In this document: positions 1 through 9,800 of the stretch, piece by piece
Numbering within the stretch: the first letter of the stretch is position 1
How the letters are laid out: each line of letters opens with the position of its first letter
NCBI RefSeq assembly: GCF_003076635.1
Contig: NZ_QDKG01000005.1
Span: 124,001-188,000 of the forward strand
From: Sphingobacterium corticibacter
Lineage (GTDB): Bacteria > Bacteroidota > Bacteroidia > Sphingobacteriales > Sphingobacteriaceae
DNA length: 64,000 nucleotides
Direction: 5' to 3'
Program-made: the position numbers and the translations under genes
Notes under the pieces: model-generated
What the model was told of the DNA's origin: nothing
What the model saw: the letters and a program-made list of their open reading frames with translations, nothing else
Databases searched by the model: none

Positions 1-369
1 AATATGAGCAAGGGAGAGGTTAACGGGGTCACCGCTACCCACTACAATATTATTGAGTACATTTATCGACACGATAAATGTACCGGAAAACAGGTAGCAA
101 AGGCTTTTAACATCAGTCCACCTGCAATTTCAAGACAACTTAAATTCTTGATTGAAAATAATCTCATTGCACAGGAGCAGTCTTCATTAGACCGTAGAGT
201 TTTCAATTTAAGCACAACGGATAATGGAAAATTCATTGTTGATAGTTCCGAAAATTTTAGAGAACGGGTTGCAAAAAAAGTCTCAAAATCCCTAACAAAG
301 AATGAACTGGAAAGCCTAACGTCTCTTTTGAGCAAAGTAATGACCGAGATAGTAGAAAATCAAACTTAA
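1..369 (+). CDS. MarR-family transcriptional regulator, 5' end outside the window
   Basis: This is a winged-helix DNA-binding regulator of the MarR type. The visible 122 residues hold the recognition region (GKQVAKAFNISPPAISRQLK), the wing (IAQEQSSLDRRVFNLS) and a C-terminal dimerisation helix rich in Lys, Leu and Ser. An ATG lies at position 4, but the reading frame is still open at base 1 and the N-terminal dimerisation helix normal for the family (about 140-150 residues) is missing. I therefore read the gene as cut by the window edge. The ligand and targets cannot be told. No gene follows on the same strand. Confidence 0.75.
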   Translation, partial: NMSKGEVNGVTATHYNIIEYIYRHDKCTGKQVAKAFNISPPAISRQLKFLIENNLIAQEQSSLDRRVFNLSTTDNGKFIVDSSENFRERVAKKVSKSLTKNELESLTSLLSKVMTEIVENQT

Positions 370-710
370 TAAAAATGCAATGTTGTTTACACTTTTAAAG
401 TAATACCGTAACGTAGATAATTAAAAATGAGGATGGATGAAAAGTTATGTTAAATATGTTAACCAAAGTGGAAGGCTACTCCGAAAAAAGAGTTGCTGTC
501 ATTTTTCGATGAATAAAAATAATGAAATTATACCCAAAAACATGAGATAGAAAGACAATCCTTTATGAATTTTCTCACTTTACCGGGACTTAGACAATTT
601 TTTAAACTTAGCCTTTCCATCCGCTAAACAACTGGGATCTGAAATATCTTTTAATTGATTCAATCGCCTCAAATCCTCCAATAAAAGGTTCGAGTTTCGT
701 ACCAGTAGGT
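370..710. other. AT-rich intergenic stretch without a gene
   Basis: I see no credible reading frame, RNA gene or clear terminator between the MarR-type gene and the 261-bp repeat block. Towards the right end the sequence GGTTCGAGTTTCGTACC resembles a tRNA T-arm in places, but no cloverleaf can be folded around it. Confidence 0.5.
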
Positions 711-715
711 TCACG

Positions 716-741
716 AAAACCTCACAGAAATGTGAGGTTTT
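716..741 (+). terminator. Hairpin A, copy 1 (repeats at 977-1002 and 1238-1263)
   Basis: The arms AAAACCTCACA and TGTGAGGTTTT pair perfectly over 11 bp around a GAAA loop and run into a T tract, the form of an intrinsic terminator. The same hairpin recurs once per 261-bp unit. A degraded relative lies near 1364-1392. Confidence 0.6.
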
Positions 742-840
742 TGTCGTTTATAGCTGGGATGAGAACCTAGGGTTCGATTCAAAGAAGGCTCAAGGTAAGC
801 GGCGGGAATTGTGCGGCTGAGCCACTCCCAGCGGGATCAC

Positions 841-873
841 AAAGAAAGCAACTCCAAAAGAGTTGCTTTCTTT
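841..873 (+). terminator. Hairpin B, copy 1 (repeat at 1102-1134)
   Basis: The arms AAAGAAAGCAACTC and GAGTTGCTTTCTTT pair over 14 bp around the loop CAAAA. The sequence differs from hairpin A, but it sits behind the same CCCAGCGGGATCAC box. It is symmetrical enough to stop transcription from either side. Confidence 0.6.
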
Positions 874-1409
874 GTTTCCGCCCGATTCGAACAGAAGCGT
901 CGGGATGGGTTCGAACATATTCTTTGCGGACTCGAGCTTGGGGCATAGCAACGCAAAATATCCCAGCGGGATCACGAAAACCTCACAGAAATGTGAGGTT
1001 TTTGTCGTTTATAGCTGGGATGAGAACCTAGGGTTCGATTCAAAGAAGGCTCAAGGTAAGCGGCGGGAATTGTGCGGCTGAGCCACTCCCAGCGGGATCA
1101 CAAAGAAAGCAACTCCAAAAGAGTTGCTTTCTTTGTTTCCGCCCGATTCGAACAGAAGCGTCGGGATGGGTTCGAACATATTCTTTGCGGACTCGAGCTT
1201 GGGGCATAGCAACGCAAAATATCCCAGCGGGATCACGAAAACCTCACAGAAATGTGAGGTTTTTGTCGTTTATAGCTGGGATGAGAACCCAGGGTTCGAT
1301 TCATAGAAGGCTCAGGGTTAGCGTGCGGGAATTATGCAGCTGAGCCACTCCCAGCGGGATCACGAAAACCTCAACGAAAGTTAGGGCTTTATTTGTTTTA
1401 CGTTCCGTA

Positions 1410-1955
1410 CTAACCGGAGCTCGTCTGTTTATACATTTCCCATTGTTCTTTTAATTGCCTTTCTAATGTGTCTACATAAGAATTTAAGGCTACCATTGGA
1501 ATTATAATTGGCGAACCTAATCTCTTATTCTGGCGTTTCAGAAGTAGCTTTTTTATATAATTATCTTCGCGATCAATGATGAGATCAGCATTAATTAAAC
1601 TAATCTTAATCATAGCAACAGCCTCAACTTGAATCTGACAAATATCTGCCACATTACTCCAAGGGATTGACCCTACGCTTAGTGAATTAGAATTATCGAT
1701 GAGTTCTGTTTGAGTAATTATCAATCCCACTCTCTTAATATACATTTTAAGAGAAAATAGAAATATAAAGCCAAAATATAGCAATGAAATGGCACCTATT
1801 CCTCGAATAATGGTTTCATTACGATGTAAACCAGAGGTCATTAATTCTGGGTGAAGAAATAGGCGTCCTCCAATAGTTACAAAAACCAATTGACCAGCTG
1901 CCAAAAAAAATTTCCGCTTAGCATTAAAGTAAATTGTAATATCCATACTAATCAT
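1410..1955 (-). CDS. STM3941-like membrane protein of unknown function
   Basis: The protein has 181 residues. Two hydrophobic segments (about 14-34 and 49-70) precede a soluble part reading GLIITQTELIDNSNSLSVGSIPWSNV and later GSPIIIPMVALNS. This order of two membrane helices, a 'D/GLI....LIDNSS..SVG.I.W' strand pair and a 'GSPI.I....L' tail is what I know as the STM3941 family, often found among accessory genes. No enzymatic residues are evident. It is the most downstream member of a run of minus-strand genes with AT-rich spacers. The in-frame Met at residue 4 is an alternative start. Confidence 0.55.
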   Translation of the reverse strand: MISMDITIYFNAKRKFFLAAGQLVFVTIGGRLFLHPELMTSGLHRNETIIRGIGAISLLYFGFIFLFSLKMYIKRVGLIITQTELIDNSNSLSVGSIPWSNVADICQIQVEAVAMIKISLINADLIIDREDNYIKKLLLKRQNKRLGSPIIIPMVALNSYVDTLERQLKEQWEMYKQTSSG

Positions 1956-2038
1956 CTATATAAAATATTTGCCTTTAGGCCAATTGATTAAGATAATGAG
2001 AGCGACTTGATGATCATTTCAAATGCGGTAGTTTACTG

Positions 2039-2248
2039 TTAAATTTGAGCAGGTAAGGATTGAAAGATAAATACTACACCAACCATAGCACACATAATAA
2101 TACTTCCCCATAAACCAATGTAAGAGGTAAGTGAAAGACCTTCCCAATTTGCTTTTTCTGAAGAAGGCTCTTCATTTCTAATAATCCGATGCATCAGATA
2201 TGCCACTATTAAAAAGCCAAAGCCAGTAAAAAAAAGCTTAAAATCCAT
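2039..2248 (-). CDS. Small two-helix membrane protein, unknown
   Basis: The 69-residue product has a hydrophobic segment at about 4-20, a polar charged middle (RNEEPSSEKANWEG) and a second hydrophobic segment at about 41-63 ending in QSLPAQI. The clean alternation of hydrophobic and polar parts and its place in a same-strand run of small membrane genes make it a believable gene. I do not recognise the family. Confidence 0.5.
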   Translation of the reverse strand: MDFKLFFTGFGFLIVAYLMHRIIRNEEPSSEKANWEGLSLTSYIGLWGSIIMCAMVGVVFIFQSLPAQI

Positions 2249-2353
2249 ACTTTTTATTTTTGTCTTATTATTACCGGATTGTGATTTAACGCCATATTCT
2301 ATTACCTAATGTTACAAATCTTGTATGTGAGGAATTCATATTTTTCACCAAGT

Positions 2354-2560
2354 TTACTTTAAAGACATTTCGTAAAAGATTACGACCAGACCAAGTATAA
2401 AAGCTGATATTAGAGATAAAACATATTTAGGTCTACTTAAATACAAGGAACAACTATCGTCATGGCTTTTGCCCATTCTTCTAAAAAAGAGAAAAAGCAG
2501 AATTCCTGGCACAATAACAAAGACACCGCCAAAGAGAAGTCTAAAAAGACTATCGTTCAT
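2354..2560 (-). CDS. Small two-helix membrane protein, unknown
   Basis: This 68-residue protein has hydrophobic segments at about 6-26 and 47-64, with a polar loop (RRMGKSHDDSCSLYLSRPK) between them. It shares the layout of the 69-residue protein just downstream but no obvious sequence. No motif identifies a function. Position and composition suggest it belongs to the same accessory group. Confidence 0.5.
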   Translation of the reverse strand: MNDSLFRLLFGGVFVIVPGILLFLFFRRMGKSHDDSCSLYLSRPKYVLSLISAFILGLVVIFYEMSLK

Positions 2561-2656
2561 TCTGTTATTATTTTCTAGTATCGTTTTATCAAAATGCTAT
2601 TTCTTCAGTTCTCTTGCTTCACTAGACCCCAGTCCCAACCCAAGCTTGTTGAGCAG

Positions 2657-3319
2657 TTACATCAATTTTATAGTCTGTTTAAATTCTTCAAATTCTTTAT
2701 CAGCAAATTGCTTTTGCGTTTTTGATTGATGGCAATTAAAGTCGTAATAAAATCCATTGTGTTCAGCTTTTAAGACTTTAAGTTCGACTTTTAACGGTTC
2801 AATTATTTCAGTATGTTCAAACAAATATTCAGCATCATACTCGTAAAACTTGCAATTACTAATTAAATATGGTTCATATTTTTTTGTAACCTGAAAGTCC
2901 TTTAAAACCATGGAAGTACCGTATGCTGACATTTCCATCAGTTCGTCAAATGTATCGTAACCCAAATAATCGATTTCTTCTTTTGGAGCAATGTTAAGTG
3001 TGATTGTTGGTGAAAAAATCCCTTTATATTGAGGTTCATCTTGATAATACTTTGTTGCAACACAGATAGGATCTCCTAATTCTTCCCATATTTCTTCCGC
3101 GGATTCTTCCAATCCTTCCCCAATTATTTGTTCACTTTTAATTTTTCCAAAATCTTTGATTGCGACAAATCCCCAATTTTGTGGCTTATGAAATAGTATT
3201 CCAAGCTTCTTATTCAGATAGACATTATCATTAACAACAACAGCTTTCAACGGGTCAATATTCAGCCCGACTAATGCCAAGCTTGTTAGTTTCAAAAATT
3301 CTCTTCTTCCTATTCCCAT
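2657..3319 (-). CDS. Exported protein with a Tat-like leader, unknown
   Basis: The 220-residue product starts MGIGRREFLKLTSLALVG, which fits a twin-arginine signal (RREFLK) followed by a hydrophobic stretch. The mature part is acidic and rich in aromatic residues, without a motif I can name. It contains two Cys (one in DPICVATKYY, one in ISNCKFYEYD). A Tat signal implies export folded, perhaps with a cofactor, but nothing shows which. Its upstream spacer carries a GCTAAC-containing sequence also seen ahead of the next gene. Confidence 0.55.
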   Translation of the reverse strand: MGIGRREFLKLTSLALVGLNIDPLKAVVVNDNVYLNKKLGILFHKPQNWGFVAIKDFGKIKSEQIIGEGLEESAEEIWEELGDPICVATKYYQDEPQYKGIFSPTITLNIAPKEEIDYLGYDTFDELMEMSAYGTSMVLKDFQVTKKYEPYLISNCKFYEYDAEYLFEHTEIIEPLKVELKVLKAEHNGFYYDFNCHQSKTQKQFADKEFEEFKQTIKLM

Positions 3320-3434
3320 TGTTTATAAGTGTTGTTAATAATTATCAATAACAGTTTGGCAGCTTAGGGAACGTGCGGAAATCGATGCCGTTCAGCCTCG
3401 CTGTTACCAAATCCCTGTTAGCACCAATGTTTTA

Positions 3435-4268
3435 TTAATCAACTGGTTTGTCAATATCAGTCGTTGATTCCGTTTCAATATGTTGTCCAGTTGATATTTC
3501 AATTTCTGTCAATTTAGCTTCTTTGCGTCTAAGTTTCCAAAACCAATACAATCCACCAAGTGGGATTCCAATTGTCCAATAGGAATTAAGATAGCCCATC
3601 CAGCTAAAACTCACACCTAAAAAAATCTGAAGGTTTATAAGTTGAAATGAGAATCCGCTAACAGCAGCATAAGTTATGGAAGGAGTATTTAAGAAAATTA
3701 CGGCAATATATTTTATCCACTTCTTTTTTAGGTCGCTACGCTTTATTTGTCTGATCACATAGATGTTAAACAATGGAATGCAAATAGCAATAAGTCCGAA
3801 TAACCAAAAATTGGTCATCGTCGGAATTGGTGCTTTGACATCAAGTGGTTTCATACTTAAAATCTTTTGTGATTTGTCGTCGAACAAAACTTCAAGAACA
3901 CCAAACTCTTTCTCATTATGGAACTCAATTAAAGCAAGTGTAGTATTGGGCGGTGTGTTGCTATCTTCGACAGTTGAAAATCTCTTTTCTGATTTTATAA
4001 ACGAATATTCTAGCTCAGTCCCCCAATTACTCGTAATGAGTTGTCTGAAACTGGAAAAACCGCTTTTTAATGAATCAATATTGGCATTTTTAGCATTTTC
4101 ATGATCCATAGCCATCAGGCTAATGCATTTGTTGTAATCTTCAGTTAACAGTACTTCAATAAACTCCTTTGTTTTGTCTTTATATTGAAAAGAGTTAGTA
4201 ATAAAGTCGCAGCCAGTCAGTAAGCTAACGGTTAAGATGGTTAATACAGTTAGTATAGTTCTCCTCAT
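3435..4268 (-). CDS. Lipoprotein-like membrane protein, unknown
   Basis: I take the ATG at 4268 as start (an ATG lies 7 codons upstream), because it gives a tight lipoprotein signal, MRRTILTVLTILTVSLLTGC, with Cys at the expected place. An extracytoplasmic domain of about 120 residues follows, with a DUF3887-like flavour (FIEVLLTEDYNKCISLM near its start, then a strand-rich part ending VLEVLFDDKSQKILSM). Three or four membrane segments lie in the C-terminal half. The tail is polar and Thr/Glu rich. No enzyme motif is visible. Confidence 0.55.
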   Translation of the reverse strand: MRRTILTVLTILTVSLLTGCDFITNSFQYKDKTKEFIEVLLTEDYNKCISLMAMDHENAKNANIDSLKSGFSSFRQLITSNWGTELEYSFIKSEKRFSTVEDSNTPPNTTLALIEFHNEKEFGVLEVLFDDKSQKILSMKPLDVKAPIPTMTNFWLFGLIAICIPLFNIYVIRQIKRSDLKKKWIKYIAVIFLNTPSITYAAVSGFSFQLINLQIFLGVSFSWMGYLNSYWTIGIPLGGLYWFWKLRRKEAKLTEIEISTGQHIETESTTDIDKPVD

Positions 4269-4359
4269 TTGTTGTAGGTATTTTAGCATTGGCTTCTATC
4301 GTTTCGCAGGTTAGCGGGTGCCATCTTCCTAATTTCATTTTCTTGTGATTCCAATTCTG

Positions 4360-4536
4360 TTATGTTTTTATTCTAAGTTCTCCATCAACATAAATATAAG
4401 CCAAATGTCGTCCGTCTTTTAATAAGTCGGTCGCTGTTTCAGAAGTTATGTTATGTTTCGGTTGTGTCGTCACGTTACTACCGTTAAAGGTTTGGGTATT
4501 GCCGAAGCTGGGAACTTTAGCACAAAACTCATTTTT
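4360..4536 (-). pseudogene. Orphan open frame without a start, possible gene remnant
   Basis: The minus strand stays open for 58 codons before a TAA at 4360-4362. It reads protein-like, for example FNGSNVTTQPKHN and LKDGRHLAYIYVDGELRIKT at its end. No in-frame ATG exists; the frame is closed upstream by a TAA at 4537-4539. The C-terminal part looks like a genuine beta strand pair. It may be the 3' remnant of a lost gene, or a chance frame in a spacer. Confidence 0.25.
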
Positions 4537-4561
4537 TTAAACATGTTGTTATAGGTAGACA

Positions 4562-4948
4562 TTATTTAATATTTAAATCAATTAAAGCATTTCCTACTTC
4601 AAAACGAAACATATAAATAACAAAAATTAGTATTACAGCCAATATATATGATTTTGCTTTATTGAATTTTTCATTTCTAAAGCTCATGAAAGCAAGCGCG
4701 GCATAAATACAAAGAGTTAAAGTCAATGCGCAAAATTCAAGTATAAATGAATTCAAAGGTCTATCCATTATATTTGCTGCGGCTTCCCCTTCTCCAAAAA
4801 GCCCCCAATAAGCCAATGGTATTATTAAAATATAGAGTAAAGAAGTAAATAAGAAACCTAAGGTCAATGAAATAATAAAAAGTTTCCTATCGATTTTAGC
4901 ACCTAAAATTTTTATCAAACTCTCTTTCATTTTGGTGGTGTAATTCAT
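4562..4948 (-). CDS. Four-helix membrane protein, unknown
   Basis: The 128-residue product has hydrophobic segments at about 24-48, 68-90 and 100-118, with charged ends and a basic amphipathic N-terminus (TTKMKESLIKILGAKIDRK). No family is recognisable. It is the most upstream gene of the minus-strand accessory run and uses the same AT-rich codons as the others. Confidence 0.5.
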   Translation of the reverse strand: MNYTTKMKESLIKILGAKIDRKLFIISLTLGFLFTSLLYILIIPLAYWGLFGEGEAAANIMDRPLNSFILEFCALTLTLCIYAALAFMSFRNEKFNKAKSYILAVILIFVIYMFRFEVGNALIDLNIK

Positions 4949-5258
4949 TTTTTGGGTTGTCTCTAATAATTGCGTATTTCGTTCTACATTTCGAAAAAAA
5001 CATATAGGTAACCGATACTACTAGTTTTACTAGAATCAGAGTGTTTGGTTAAAATTTTCACTTACGGTAGATTTGGCAATACCAATATACAAAATATTCT
5101 CCCAAACGATCTATATAATAATTTCGCTTTATCGACCAATAAAAACACCTTCGCTCAGTACAAAGCTATATAAGCCAAAAAGCGGACTTCCCAGTAAAAG
5201 GAAGTCCGCTTTCTTATAAGAAGCCTACGTCATGTAGGTACTTAAGAGTAGCTACAAA
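4949..5258. other. Intergenic stretch with a susD terminator
   Basis: No gene is visible. The right part carries the hairpin that ends the susC/susD transcript; the rest is AT-rich spacer between two minus-strand units. Confidence 0.6.
5179..5212 (-). terminator. Intrinsic terminator after the SusC/SusD pair
   Basis: The arms AAAGCGGACTTCC and GGAAGTCCGCTTT pair over 13 bp around an 8-base loop. Read on the minus strand, the stem is followed by a T-rich run. It lies about 45 bp past the susD-like stop codon. Confidence 0.8.
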
Positions 5259-6842
5259 CTAGTTTGCAGTATCCCACCATACGCGGGAAGTCATCACGTC
5301 ACCATTATTCAATCGACCGACAGCCTCTTGATAATTAGCCATGTTTACAGTAGATTCTGCAACAGGATAGGTAAATCTTCTTGGGATAGTACCATTGGTT
5401 ACGTTTCCGATGTATTGTACTGGCGTAAGCACTGGGAATCCAGAACGTCTCCAGTTGGCAAACGACTCGTACTCATCAGAGAAGGTATTGATATAGTATT
5501 GCGTATTGATCTGCTCCAAAGCAGTCGCCTCGTTAAACGGATTTGCCGTCAGGTAAGCACGAATAGCGCCATCGCTAATACCCGCAATATTAAACTGCGC
5601 AAACTGTTTCATGGCTGCAGTAACACCTGCATCATAATAAGTTTTAGCAGAACCTGCAATCCAACCTCTGTATGCCGCCTCAGCAAGTAAAAGCTGATTC
5701 TCGGCATGAGTCACTAAGAACGTTGGCGCATCGATACGACCATACGTATAACGGTTGGCTACCGAGTAGAAATTCAAAGAATCCTTCGTCAAACGTTGCG
5801 GATCAGGGTAACCCGGAGAGTTGGATATATCCGTAGCACCACCCAATTGATCGTAGCCATTAGGCATACCCAATTGTTTAGCAGCGGTGGTATCTCCTCT
5901 AGAGAATCCTTGTGCATCTACTTTAATAGTCGGATCCTTGACCACCGTAGCTAGAAACGATAAACGTGGATCGCTGGTATTGCGTAGCATATCGATAAAG
6001 AATTTGCTCATTCTATACGCGTTAGGATCTTCATGCACATAGATCTTACCGAAAGGCTCCGCACTATTGTTTGCCGTAACTGCGCCTACGTGTCTTACCA
6101 AGGCACTCTCTTCGTTCGAAGCAAACAAACCGCCAGAAACAGCCGTGTTGACCCAAGTTCTTGCTGCAGCCTCATCCACTTTAGACAAACGCATGCCCAA
6201 GCGTAGCATGAGGGAGTACGCGAACTTTTGCCAACGGACAACATCACCTTGATAGATGATATCGGCGGATCCTATCGAAGAGGTAGCACCTTCTAATGCT
6301 TCCGCAGCTTCCTTTAGTTCGTTTAGCATATCCATATAGATCGCTTGCTGCGTATCATATTTTGGGTAGCCATTGCTACTGTGAGCACCTAGTCCAGCTT
6401 CCGTGTAAGGCACATCGCCATAAAGATCGGTCATCCGGTGAAATAGCACAACCTTCAGGATACGAGCCATTTGATATTCTGTTTTGAATTCTTCTTTACC
6501 CTCCCAGTTTTTCAACAAATCTACCGCATCACGAACACCATTAGGATACATACGATCCCAATAGGCCGAGTTATAGTCCGCATTGTACGTGTATTTATCT
6601 CCAGCCCAGTAACTCTGTACTGCCGAAGTGTGCTGCAGCATGGTACTGATGTATATTAGACCAGTACGCCAAGCTTCATACTCTGTACCATAAGCGTATT
6701 GCTGTACGTTGGTAAACATCAGTTTAAAATCCATACGATCGGCGTCGATCGCTTCGATATCAACATTGACATCGCCAAAGTCGTTACATGCGGAAAGGCT
6801 AAAACCGCAGGCAGCTAGGATATATAAAATTTTCCTTTTCAT
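5259..6842 (-). CDS. SusD/RagB-like outer-membrane lipoprotein (SusD-like_2 type)
   Basis: This is the surface glycan- or nutrient-binding partner of the SusC-like channel encoded just upstream. The 527 residues begin with a lipoprotein signal (Cys in LSACNDF, residue 19). The helical TPR-like body has family signatures such as AYGTEYEAWRTGL, WDRMYPNGVRDAVDLL, ARILKVVLFHRMTDLYGDVPY and YLTANPFNEATALEQI. I place it in the SusD-like_2 branch rather than classic SusD. It lies 40 bp from the SusC gene in one transcript and a strong terminator follows. The substrate cannot be deduced, as no glycoside hydrolase or peptidase is linked to the pair. Confidence 0.9.
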   Translation of the reverse strand: MKRKILYILAACGFSLSACNDFGDVNVDIEAIDADRMDFKLMFTNVQQYAYGTEYEAWRTGLIYISTMLQHTSAVQSYWAGDKYTYNADYNSAYWDRMYPNGVRDAVDLLKNWEGKEEFKTEYQMARILKVVLFHRMTDLYGDVPYTEAGLGAHSSNGYPKYDTQQAIYMDMLNELKEAAEALEGATSSIGSADIIYQGDVVRWQKFAYSLMLRLGMRLSKVDEAAARTWVNTAVSGGLFASNEESALVRHVGAVTANNSAEPFGKIYVHEDPNAYRMSKFFIDMLRNTSDPRLSFLATVVKDPTIKVDAQGFSRGDTTAAKQLGMPNGYDQLGGATDISNSPGYPDPQRLTKDSLNFYSVANRYTYGRIDAPTFLVTHAENQLLLAEAAYRGWIAGSAKTYYDAGVTAAMKQFAQFNIAGISDGAIRAYLTANPFNEATALEQINTQYYINTFSDEYESFANWRRSGFPVLTPVQYIGNVTNGTIPRRFTYPVAESTVNMANYQEAVGRLNNGDVMTSRVWWDTAN

Positions 6843-6882
6843 TGTTTTCTTTTTTTAATACGTCCGAAGACTGTTTCTACTG

Positions 6883-9800
6883 TTAAAATTTAAGGTTTAA
6901 GTTGAAACCGACATTTCGGGTGTATGGATTACCATTTAACTCTAATCCTTGTGCATTGCCACTGCTGAATGCAGACTCTGGATCGATGTTTGGAATATTT
7001 TTATGCACCGTCCATAAGTTGCGCCCTACTAACGAGAAAGTCGCTCCTCTAAATGGTAATCGTGTTAATAAAGAGGTTGGTAGTGTATAACCGATAGATA
7101 CCTCACGCAACTTCACAAAGCTAGCATCGTACACAAATTGTTCTGTGATGTTTTGGTTTACCACACTTTGATAATAAGTCTGTGCATCTACTGAAACCGT
7201 ATTCACTTCGCCATTAGCAAGTACTCCACGACCGATTACACCGCCTTCGCGGCCTTCCATGGTTGCTTGATGCAAACCAGCGCTATACAAATTGTAGTTT
7301 GTTCCAGAATAAATTTTAGCACCTAGCTTCACATCAAATAATAAACCTACATTGAAGTTTTTGTAGCTAAAATCATTACGGAAACCACCTGTGAAACGAT
7401 AAACACCATTGCCTAAAACTTCTACATTATCCGAACGAACTGGCAAACCGTCTTGAAAGATTCTGTTTCCAGCATCATCAGTCTTGTATTTGTAACCCAC
7501 GATCTGTCCATAGGCTAATCCAATGATATTTTGAATGGATGCATTACCACCGTTTGATTGCGCTCCTTCGAAAATCAGGTTATTCTGACCACCAAGATTC
7601 AGGACTTTACTATCATTGAAGCCAAAGTTGATGGATCCGTGCCATTTGAAGTTTTCTTTACGGATGATATCGCCATAGATTAATGCTTCTATACCACGAT
7701 TCTTAAGCTCACCAATGTTTTTGATGGCAGTGCTATATCCAGAACCAGTACTTGTTGTTACTCTAACAATATCGTCGCTTGTTTCTTTTTGGTATACCGC
7801 TAGATCCAATCCTAAACGGTTGTTGAAGAATTCTAAGTTCAAACCTGCTTCCCATTCCGCAATACGTACTGGTTTTAGATCTGAATTTGGAACAGTTTCA
7901 TTATTAATCGTACCTACTGGTTGCTCAGAAAGCTCGTAAGGCAAGGTTCTGTACGTCAACAAACGTTGATATGCATCGGTACCATTAGACGCGGCTGCGC
8001 GCGAAAGACGTAATTTACCCATATTGATCCATTCAGGTAATCTGAGATGGTCCGAAAATACGTAACTCAAACTTGCTGCTGGATACAGGTATCCATTGTT
8101 CTGAGGATCAAGGGTAGAATACCAATCGTTACGTGCCGACAAATTCAAGAATAAATAATCGCGGAAACCAAAGTCAGCCGTACCGTAAATAGAGTTTACT
8201 TGATACTCTGCGTACAACTTTTTAAAGGTACGTGTTCCTGCAGCTACGTTTCCTGTATTGTAAACGCCATCTACGATGAATGGACGAATACCACCATCGG
8301 TACCCCAAGTTTCTTCACGAGATTTCAACGTATTTCCACCTACCGTTGCCGAAATGGTAAAATCACCAATATCCTTTTTTGCACCGATTAAATAGTTGAA
8401 ATTCGTTTCCTCAAACTCTCTATTGTATTCATTGATAAATCCATTAGGATCGGCCGCGGCACCTTTTGGTTGAATTTGCTTGAAGGCCAAGTTAAATCCA
8501 TCACGCGTCGCCGCTCCTTGTGCATACAACCAGTCCGTAATATCATAGCGCAAGTTAAAACCACCCGTTAATCTTTTTCTAGTCGAGTTATTTGACTTAT
8601 TGTATTGTAAGAAATAAGGGTTGTTGAAATAAACACTCTCACCTGGGCGCAACTCGTTGCCATTAGCCTCTGTGGCTGCCTCTAACCACCTGACATCATA
8701 ACTATTCGCTAAATAAAGCAGGGTCGCATTGGTATTACCATTTCCATCAGACAAGTTAGGACGGTTTTTCACGAACTCAAACATGTAGTTTAAATTCATT
8801 CCTAAAGTCACCTTTGGCGTGATTTTATAGGTTGTATTTAAATTGACACCGCGCTGATTAGAGTTTGAATTGGGCAAGATCGCGCCTTCATGGATATTAT
8901 TGAAGCCTAAACGATAATTAGACTTCTCGTCACTACCACTGATAGCGACCGACGACTGATTGGTCAATCCGTTACGGTAAAAATTATCCCAGTTATCTAC
9001 GTAAGAATAAGCGTATTCATCGCCTAATCTGTTTACAGCCGTACTGCCATCCATCACAGCACCCCAGCTCTTGTTGTATGTCTGGAAAGCACTACTCGCA
9101 GAAGTAGGCTTCAGCCCTTGACTTCCCTGGCCATAGGTAGTTTGAAAGTCACGGTAATCATAAATGCTGTTTACCGTAAAGTTGTTGTTTACTTCAATGC
9201 CTAAACCTTGTTGGCCTTTTCCTGATTTAGTAGTAATCATGATCACACCGTTACCACCACGGAAACCGTACAAAGCCGATGCAGCAGCACCCTTCAACAC
9301 TTGTATACTTTCGATATCGTCGGCATTGATAGCATTCATACCATCACCCATATCCATACCGCCATACTGGCCAGCTGAACCTTGGTTTTTGTTGCTCAAA
9401 GGAATCCCATCAACTACGTACAAGGGTTGGTTATTCCCAGTCATAGAAGCAGCACCACGAATTACGACACGGCTACTACCACCAACACCGGTAGAATTTC
9501 CAGCAACACTTACCCCGGCAACTTTACCAGATAATGCATTACCAAGATTAGGATCACGAGCTGTTGTAAACTCATCCCCTTTCACAGTCGTAGTGGAATA
9601 ACCCAACGATTTTTTCTCGCGTTTGATACCGAGCGCCGTTACGACGATATTGTCCAATTGGTTTTCGGCACTCACCAGCGAAATGGTCAACGTAGCATCG
9701 TCACCTACGGTTACTTCTTTCTTCTCATAACCGATGAAACTCACTATCAGCACTTGACCTTTGGAGGCCTGTAAGGAGAAACGTCCTTCGGCATCCGTCT

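Larger units (their letters stand above)
711..1372. repeat. 261-bp tandem repeat, two full copies plus a diverged partial third
   Basis: The unit starting TCACGAAAACCTCAC at 711 recurs at 972 and 1233, an exact period of 261 bp. Copies 1 and 2 look almost base-identical. The third copy has substitutions and stops after about 140 bp. Each unit contains CCCAGCGGGATCAC twice (827-840 and 962-975 in copy 1), each time followed at once by a strong hairpin. It also contains a tRNA T-arm-like GGTTCGATTC. Reading frames of about 60 codons inside the unit repeat with it on both strands and look spurious. The near identity implies recent duplication or ongoing homogenisation. Confidence 0.9.

Noticed and set aside
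661..720. tRNA gene suggested by GGTTCGAGT and GGTTCGATTC stretches
   Set aside because: No acceptor stem, D-arm or anticodon arm can be paired around them.
790..1306. Four reading frames of about 60 codons inside the repeat block on both strands
   Set aside because: They recur with the 261-bp unit, run through the terminator hairpins and give no protein-like sequence.
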